From contig CAYFJX010000006.1 in assembly GCA_964343705.1 (NCBI GenBank), forward strand, positions 1-64,000: a stretch of DNA of 64,000 nucleotides, read 5' to 3'. Shown in pieces: positions 59,207 through 64,000 of the stretch (position 1 is the first letter of the stretch; every line of letters starts with the position of its first letter). Source of the DNA: JAUSFM01 sp964343705. Lineage in GTDB: Archaea; Nanobdellota; Nanobdellia; Woesearchaeales; UBA12501. The notes under the pieces are model-generated. The model had not been told where the DNA came from. It saw nothing but the letters and a program-made list of their open reading frames with translations, and ran no database searches. The translations under genes were made by a program, and so were the position numbers.

Positions 59207-60725
59207 GACGCACTTCTCCAGTTACTTGTTCACGCAGTGCTTCCCAATCTCTAATTGCACTATCAGTTAGCTGCTGGGCATAACCAAGATAGGTTGAAGG
59301 CTTTAATCCTTCCAGCTTTCGTAGCACGTCTTGTTCTCGCACATCAAGATCTGCCACCATTGCAATATACCCCTCACGGTCCATGTGCTTACCCCGTGTT
59401 GCCTCTTTTACTCTTTCATATGGTTTGTCATATCCATGACGTCGTAGCAGTGTTTGAGCAGCCTCTCCAAGTTGGGCATATTCCTTATCAAGATCTTCAA
59501 GCATTTTATCAGGGTTAGCAACAACACCTCGTAAGCCGCGAAGCAAGTACACCACTCCTTCATACGCTTTTGCCATGGGGAAACCAATATCTTTCTCAAC
59601 TGTTGCACCAGAAAGATCTCGTTGCAAGCGTGAAACTTGCAGTGTGTAAAATAATTCAAAGAACTTGCTACTTTTAACAAGGCTGCCCTCTCCATGTTCA
59701 AACTTAATAGGGTTGACCTTGTGGGTCATGGTTGACGAACCAACTTCTCCTTCTTTTACTTCTAGAACAATATAATCATCAGAAATGTACTGCCATATGT
59801 CACGTGCAAAATCAAGCAAAATATTATTTATTCGTTGCATAGCATGTACGTGTTCTACTAATTCATCGTGGGGTTCAATCTGTGTAGTGATCATTACAGG
59901 TTCCAAGCCGAGCGAGGAAACAAACTTCTTACTAAATTCCAGCCAGTCAATTTCTGGAGAACCAAACAAGTGAGCATTAAAATTGCCCACAGCACCAGTT
60001 ACCTTGCCAGCGTACTTGTGAGGATACACTTTTTCCACTTGTTTTCTGACTCGGTCAAGAAATACAGCTGCTTCCTTTCCCATAGTGGTGGGTACTGCGG
60101 TTTGCCCATGACTTCGACCTTTCATACGAGCATCTCTATATTTTCCAGCAAAACCAGCAAGCTCATCCAAAAACTCGGTGAGTGTAGGTATGTACAGGTC
60201 TTTCATAAATCCTTGGCGCATCATGCCAAACGCCAGGTTACTGACATCTTCAGACGTAAGTCCGTAATGCACCATTTCAATAACATCTTCAAGCCCAGGA
60301 TGTTCATCTTCTATTTTAATTTTAAACAAGTACTCAACTGATTTTATATTGTGGTTTGTTGCATCTATCTCTCGTTTTGCATCTTTGTAGCCAAAGCGTT
60401 CAATTCTTTGAATCGTAATTGCGTCACCCAAGTCAAAATTGTCAACAAGTCCACGCATGAATTCTTTTTCTTCACGTGTGAAATCTCGAACCACAGGTGT
60501 GTCTGAAAGCGCAATAAGGTATTCAACCTCTGCCTTGAGAACATGTTTAAAGAACGCGTATTCAGAAAAATACTCAACCACAGGAAGATTAGTAAGCCTA
60601 TCTCGGCCATCTACTGTGGATATAGCTTGCAGTGCATGAAAGAATAAATCAGTTGGCCCAGGCTTTTGTTCTAGTTGCTCTTCAGAACCTTCTCCAGGAT
60701 TTCCATTGGTATCATTATCACCCAT
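59199..60725 (-). CDS. purB: Adenylosuccinate lyase
   Basis: The 508-residue product begins with a ~25-residue Gly/Gln/Glu-rich extension, then LQAISTVDGRDRLTNLPVVE. The signature loop reads GEVGSSTMTHKVNPIKFE, close to the E. coli-type STMPHKVNP loop but with Thr for Pro. GRSHGQTAVPTTMGKE and MVHYGLTSEDVSNLAFG carry the other catalytic residues. It cleaves adenylosuccinate (and SAICAR). Its likeness to the E. coli type suggests bacterial origin. Confidence 0.95.
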   Translation of the reverse strand: MGDNDTNGNPGEGSEEQLEQKPGPTDLFFHALQAISTVDGRDRLTNLPVVEYFSEYAFFKHVLKAEVEYLIALSDTPVVRDFTREEKEFMRGLVDNFDLGDAITIQRIERFGYKDAKREIDATNHNIKSVEYLFKIKIEDEHPGLEDVIEMVHYGLTSEDVSNLAFGMMRQGFMKDLYIPTLTEFLDELAGFAGKYRDARMKGRSHGQTAVPTTMGKEAAVFLDRVRKQVEKVYPHKYAGKVTGAVGNFNAHLFGSPEIDWLEFSKKFVSSLGLEPVMITTQIEPHDELVEHVHAMQRINNILLDFARDIWQYISDDYIVLEVKEGEVGSSTMTHKVNPIKFEHGEGSLVKSSKFFELFYTLQVSRLQRDLSGATVEKDIGFPMAKAYEGVVYLLRGLRGVVANPDKMLEDLDKEYAQLGEAAQTLLRRHGYDKPYERVKEATRGKHMDREGYIAMVADLDVREQDVLRKLEGLKPSTYLGYAQQLTDSAIRDWEALREQVTGEVRHE

Positions 60726-60840
60726 ATAATTAACGCATACACACGGGCTTTTTGATGATTTCTATACTGTAAACAATATATGATAGTACCTACAATCTTA
60801 GACATAAGCTTTAAATATCTTTTACCTGTACTTGAGGCTC

Positions 60841-63540
60841 ATGGCAATCTTCACAGGACTAGATAGGAAATGGCAGAAAAAATGGGCAGAAGCCTCACTC
60901 TTTAAAGTAACTGAAGACCCAGAAAAACCTAAGTTTTACTGCCTTGAAATGTTCCCTTATCCTTCTGGAAAACTACACATGGGGCATGTGCGAAACTATA
61001 CTATTGGTGATGCCCTTGCTCGATTTAAGCGAATGAGTGGTTTTAACGTACTTTATCCTATGGGCTATGATAGTTTTGGTCTTCCAGCTGAAAATGCTGC
61101 AATCAAAAACCAGTCACACCCATCAGACTGGACAGAAAAATGCATTCAACAAATGGAAGAGCAACAAAAACAACTTGGCCTATCCTATGACTGGGATCGT
61201 GAAGTTATCACATGCAGGCCAGACTACTACAAATGGAACCAATACATCTTTCTCAAATTCATGGAAAAAGGCCTTGTTACCAGAAAAAAATCAGCACTTA
61301 ACTGGTGCAATGACTGTGGTACAGTACTTGCAAATGAACAAGTAGAAAATGGTACGTGCTGGCGATGCCACAAAGCAGTTGAAATTAGAGAATTAGAACA
61401 ATGGTTTTACAAAATCACTGACTATGCAGAAGAACTTCTGAATGACTTGGAAAAGCTAGAGCATTGGCCAGAACGAGTAAAAGTTATGCAGAAGAACTGG
61501 ATTGGAAAAAGCAAAGGAACACTGGTGAATTTCACCCTCAAAAACCCACCTAAGGGAATGTCAGCACAACTTCCTATTTTTACCACACGGCCAGACACTT
61601 TGTATGGGGTCACGTTCATGGTTTTTGCACCAGAACACCCACAAGTACTTGAACTTGTAAAAGGAACAAAATATGAAGAAAAAGTACACGAATTCATAAA
61701 CCGCGTTGTGTTACAAGAAAAATTCTCTCGTACAGCAGAAGACAAAGAAAAAGAAGGTATGTTTATTGGCTGCCACGCAATAAACCCCCTGACAGGAGAA
61801 GAAGTTCCTATTTACATTGCAAACTTTGTACTTATGGAATACGGAACAGGGTGTATCATGGCTGTTCCAGCACATGACCAACGCGACTTTGAATTTGCAA
61901 AAAAGTTTGACATCCCACTCAAAATTGTTATCAGCCCCCAATCAAACAATCTTAAAATAGAAAAAATGACAGAAGCCTACACAGAAGAGGGTGTCCTGGT
62001 TAACAGCGGAGAATTTGACGGGCAAAACAACAGGGACGCCATTGACAAAATCACCAAACACTTACAATCAAAACGCTGCGGTAAAGGAACGTTTCAATAC
62101 AAGCTTCGAGACTGGCTCATCTCCAGGCAGCGCTACTGGGGAACACCTATTCCCATTGTCCACTGTGAAAAATGTGGTGCAGTGCCTGTTCCGTACGACC
62201 AACTTCCTGTTGAACTGCCACGAAAAGCAACATTCTCAGGAAAAGGCAACCCGCTTGCAGGGGTCACTGAATTTGTAAACACTACTTGTCCAAAATGTAA
62301 TGCTCCTGCAAAGCGTGAAACAGACACCATGGATACTTTTATTGACAGCTCATGGTATTTTTTCAGATACTGTGACCCAAAAAATGACCAATTACCTTTT
62401 AGCCATCCTACAACACATTGGATGCCAGTAGATCAATACATTGGTGGCATTGAACACGCAATCCTACACCTACTTTACGCACGATTCTTTACTAAAGCAC
62501 TGCGAGATTGTGGCTTAACAAACATTAATGAACCGTTTACACGTCTTCTCTGCCAAGGAATGGTAATCAAGGATGGTGCAAAAATGAGCAAAAGCCTGGG
62601 CAATGTTGTTGACCCTGGTGCAATCATTGACCAGTACGGCACTGACACAGTACGTGTATTCATGCTTTTTACATCCCTGCCAGAAAAAGAACTAGAATGG
62701 AATGATGATGGGGTTGCAGGATCATTTGGCTTTCTCAAACGAGTCTTCTCACTTGTTGAAGAAAACATTGAAGGCAAAACAATGGAACAAGGCAACAAAG
62801 AAAAACACCTTATTTCAAAAATGCACAAAACCATTAAGCGCGTTTCTGAGCTTATAGAACAATTCAAATTTAGTCTTGCCATTGGAGCAATCATGGAACT
62901 TGTTAATGCACTCTACAAGTACAAAGAAGGAGAAATCCACAAAGATGTGTATGATAACTGTGTAAAACATCTAGCCCTTCTTATTGCACCATTTGCACCT
63001 CACATTGCAGAAGAAATGTGGGAAAAACTAGGGCAAGAAGGATTTATTTCAGTAGCACCATGGCCAAGCTTTGACGAGTCAAAAATAGATGAGCAAGCAG
63101 AAGCTGCTGAAGGCCTAGTTCATGAAACATTAAGCGACATTAACCGAGTTATGAAATTTGTTGGGAAAGAACCAGGAAGCATTGAAAAAATAACACTCTT
63201 TGTTTCACCCACATGGAAGTATGAGTATGTTGAGGTACTTAAGGACTACCTTGAACACACCCACAACCAAGGTGAGATTATGAAAAAAATAATGGCAATT
63301 GACGAGCTCAAAAAACATGGGCAAGACATTGCAAAAATGACACCAAAACTTGTCAAAGACACATCACGCTTGCCAAAAGTCTTGCTTGACCAGGAAAAAG
63401 AACATACGATTCTTGTTGACAACAAAGAAGTATTTGAAAAAGAACTTCGATGCACTGTTGAAATAGTTAAGGCAGAAGACACGAGCGAGCCAAAGGCAAA
63501 GCAGGCAATGCCAGGAAAGGTTGCGATTGTTATTGTCTAA
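60841..63540 (+). CDS. leuS: Leucyl-tRNA synthetase, bacterial type
   Basis: The 899-residue product has the HIGH region FPYPSGKLHMGHVRNYTIGD, the zinc module CNDCGTVL and CWRCH, the CP1 editing domain (TTRPDTLYGVTFMVFAPEHP) and KMSKSLGNVVDPG. The FPYPSGKLHMGH form and domain order are bacterial rather than archaeal LeuRS. DPANN archaea are known for such replacements. ATG 60841 is preceded by TTTAAATAT about 20-30 bases upstream. Two tRNA-Leu genes are in the same window. Confidence 0.96.
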   Translation: MAIFTGLDRKWQKKWAEASLFKVTEDPEKPKFYCLEMFPYPSGKLHMGHVRNYTIGDALARFKRMSGFNVLYPMGYDSFGLPAENAAIKNQSHPSDWTEKCIQQMEEQQKQLGLSYDWDREVITCRPDYYKWNQYIFLKFMEKGLVTRKKSALNWCNDCGTVLANEQVENGTCWRCHKAVEIRELEQWFYKITDYAEELLNDLEKLEHWPERVKVMQKNWIGKSKGTLVNFTLKNPPKGMSAQLPIFTTRPDTLYGVTFMVFAPEHPQVLELVKGTKYEEKVHEFINRVVLQEKFSRTAEDKEKEGMFIGCHAINPLTGEEVPIYIANFVLMEYGTGCIMAVPAHDQRDFEFAKKFDIPLKIVISPQSNNLKIEKMTEAYTEEGVLVNSGEFDGQNNRDAIDKITKHLQSKRCGKGTFQYKLRDWLISRQRYWGTPIPIVHCEKCGAVPVPYDQLPVELPRKATFSGKGNPLAGVTEFVNTTCPKCNAPAKRETDTMDTFIDSSWYFFRYCDPKNDQLPFSHPTTHWMPVDQYIGGIEHAILHLLYARFFTKALRDCGLTNINEPFTRLLCQGMVIKDGAKMSKSLGNVVDPGAIIDQYGTDTVRVFMLFTSLPEKELEWNDDGVAGSFGFLKRVFSLVEENIEGKTMEQGNKEKHLISKMHKTIKRVSELIEQFKFSLAIGAIMELVNALYKYKEGEIHKDVYDNCVKHLALLIAPFAPHIAEEMWEKLGQEGFISVAPWPSFDESKIDEQAEAAEGLVHETLSDINRVMKFVGKEPGSIEKITLFVSPTWKYEYVEVLKDYLEHTHNQGEIMKKIMAIDELKKHGQDIAKMTPKLVKDTSRLPKVLLDQEKEHTILVDNKEVFEKELRCTVEIVKAEDTSEPKAKQAMPGKVAIVIV

Positions 63541-63595
63541 TTTTGTTTTTAAACAATTCTAAACCTTTTTATACATTCTCCTTCTCCACCAGTGT

Positions 63596-64000
63596 ATGGC
63601 AGGCGGGGAGATTAATGATGGGTTACATCTAGCACATGAGCATAGTGACCTTGTTCGCGCTTTGCTTGACACTCCAGAAGTGCAGCGAACAGAGTTTATC
63701 AACCAGACTGGTATGGCCTTCAAAGCATTTCCTTCTATTCGCTATCCACGAAAAACACATCTTATTGGTGTTGCAGCACTTGCTCCAAAAGCGTACCAGG
63801 CAATACTAAAAAACAGCAGTGTACATCTACCTGGAGCATTCAAATCACTCTTAGAAGTTATCATGATCACCCATGATATTGGGCACTGTCCTTTTTCACA
63901 TGGTTTAGAAAAAGTTGTTGATAAAAAAACAGGAAAAAGTCATGAGCAAATCTCTGCAGAAATTGTGAGGGGGGATCTTAGTTTTGTTGAATATTTTAGT
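63596..64000 (+). CDS. HD-domain phosphohydrolase, 3' partial
   Basis: The first 135 residues are visible; the gene runs off the window. SIRYPRKTHLIGVAALAP gives the first His (55), and ITHDIGHCPFSHGLE the central His-Asp pair (93-94) and further ligands. This is the dNTPase/dGTPase-like arrangement. The domain hydrolyses nucleotides. TATA-like TTTTTATACA is about 27-35 bases before the ATG. The missing C-terminal part would decide the subfamily. Confidence 0.85.
   Translation, partial: MAGGEINDGLHLAHEHSDLVRALLDTPEVQRTEFINQTGMAFKAFPSIRYPRKTHLIGVAALAPKAYQAILKNSSVHLPGAFKSLLEVIMITHDIGHCPFSHGLEKVVDKKTGKSHEQISAEIVRGDLSFVEYFS

Overview
The window is archaeal. It carries the archaeal ribosomal/RNA polymerase cluster (S13, S4, S11, RpoD, tRNA-Leu, L18e, L13, S9, RpoN), PCNA, family B DNA polymerase, archaeal RNase J, Sec61-beta, NAC-alpha, intron-containing tRNAs, many TATA-led genes with almost no leader, and an archaeal-type RNase P RNA. 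Several housekeeping genes look bacterial in type (LeuRS, GyrA, an E. coli-like PurB). There are many short, family-specific genes without recognisable function. This mix points to a DPANN-like lineage, most likely Woesearchaeota or a neighbour. The lineage assignment is inference from gene content only.

Layout. 0-3.5 kb: secreted or lipid-anchored proteins and a membrane-protein/winged-helix pair. 3.6-8.1 kb: an accessory stretch with broken radC and restriction-endonuclease remnants, an MNT/HEPN pair, an ArsR-SHOCT-DsrE-small Cys protein operon, and five small orphan genes. 8.4-13 kb: PCNA, PolB and RNase J. 13-15 kb: two tandem unknown paralogues, a structured repeat and tRNA-Leu(CAA). 15-25 kb: a frameshifted regulator, envelope and coiled-coil proteins, an ScpB operon and three tandem HExxH proteins. 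25-33.6 kb: gyrase A with a 438-residue intein, a THUMP methyltransferase, an orphan ATPase and an ABC exporter. 33.7-34.4 kb: a second structured repeat and RNase P RNA with an internal duplication. 36.2-45 kb: one long operon for lysine by the LysW-carrier alpha-aminoadipate route. 45-51 kb: SecG, NAC, MinD and unknown genes, structured RNA-like elements and tRNA-His. 51.5-55.7 kb: the ribosomal/RNAP cluster. 55.7-64 kb: a PH-domain protein, a structured element, a frameshifted gene, NUDIX, PurA/PurB, LeuRS and the start of an HD hydrolase.

The lysine operon is nearly complete: LysW, homocitrate synthase, homoaconitase large and small subunits, homoisocitrate dehydrogenase, LysX, LysY, LysZ and LysJ, mostly joined by 4-base ATGA overlaps. 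Two things are unusual. LysW ends in Trp-Gly-Gln instead of the conserved Trp-Gly-Glu whose side chain carries the substrate. A stand-alone class II glutamine amidotransferase (Cys2 nucleophile) sits between lysY and lysZ, and no LysK deacylase is present. The substrate-LysW bond is a substituted glutamine amide, so the amidotransferase is a candidate for deamidating LysW or for releasing lysine.

The other main observation is a set of structured non-coding elements. A ~160-base element occurs three times with compensatory base changes in its stems. A ~100-base two-hairpin element lies at the 3' side of tRNA-Leu and tRNA-His, bounded by a copy of the tRNA 3' end. Another structured element occurs at 46.96 kb and 56.35 kb. 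RNase P RNA contains two copies of a ~77-base two-hairpin module.
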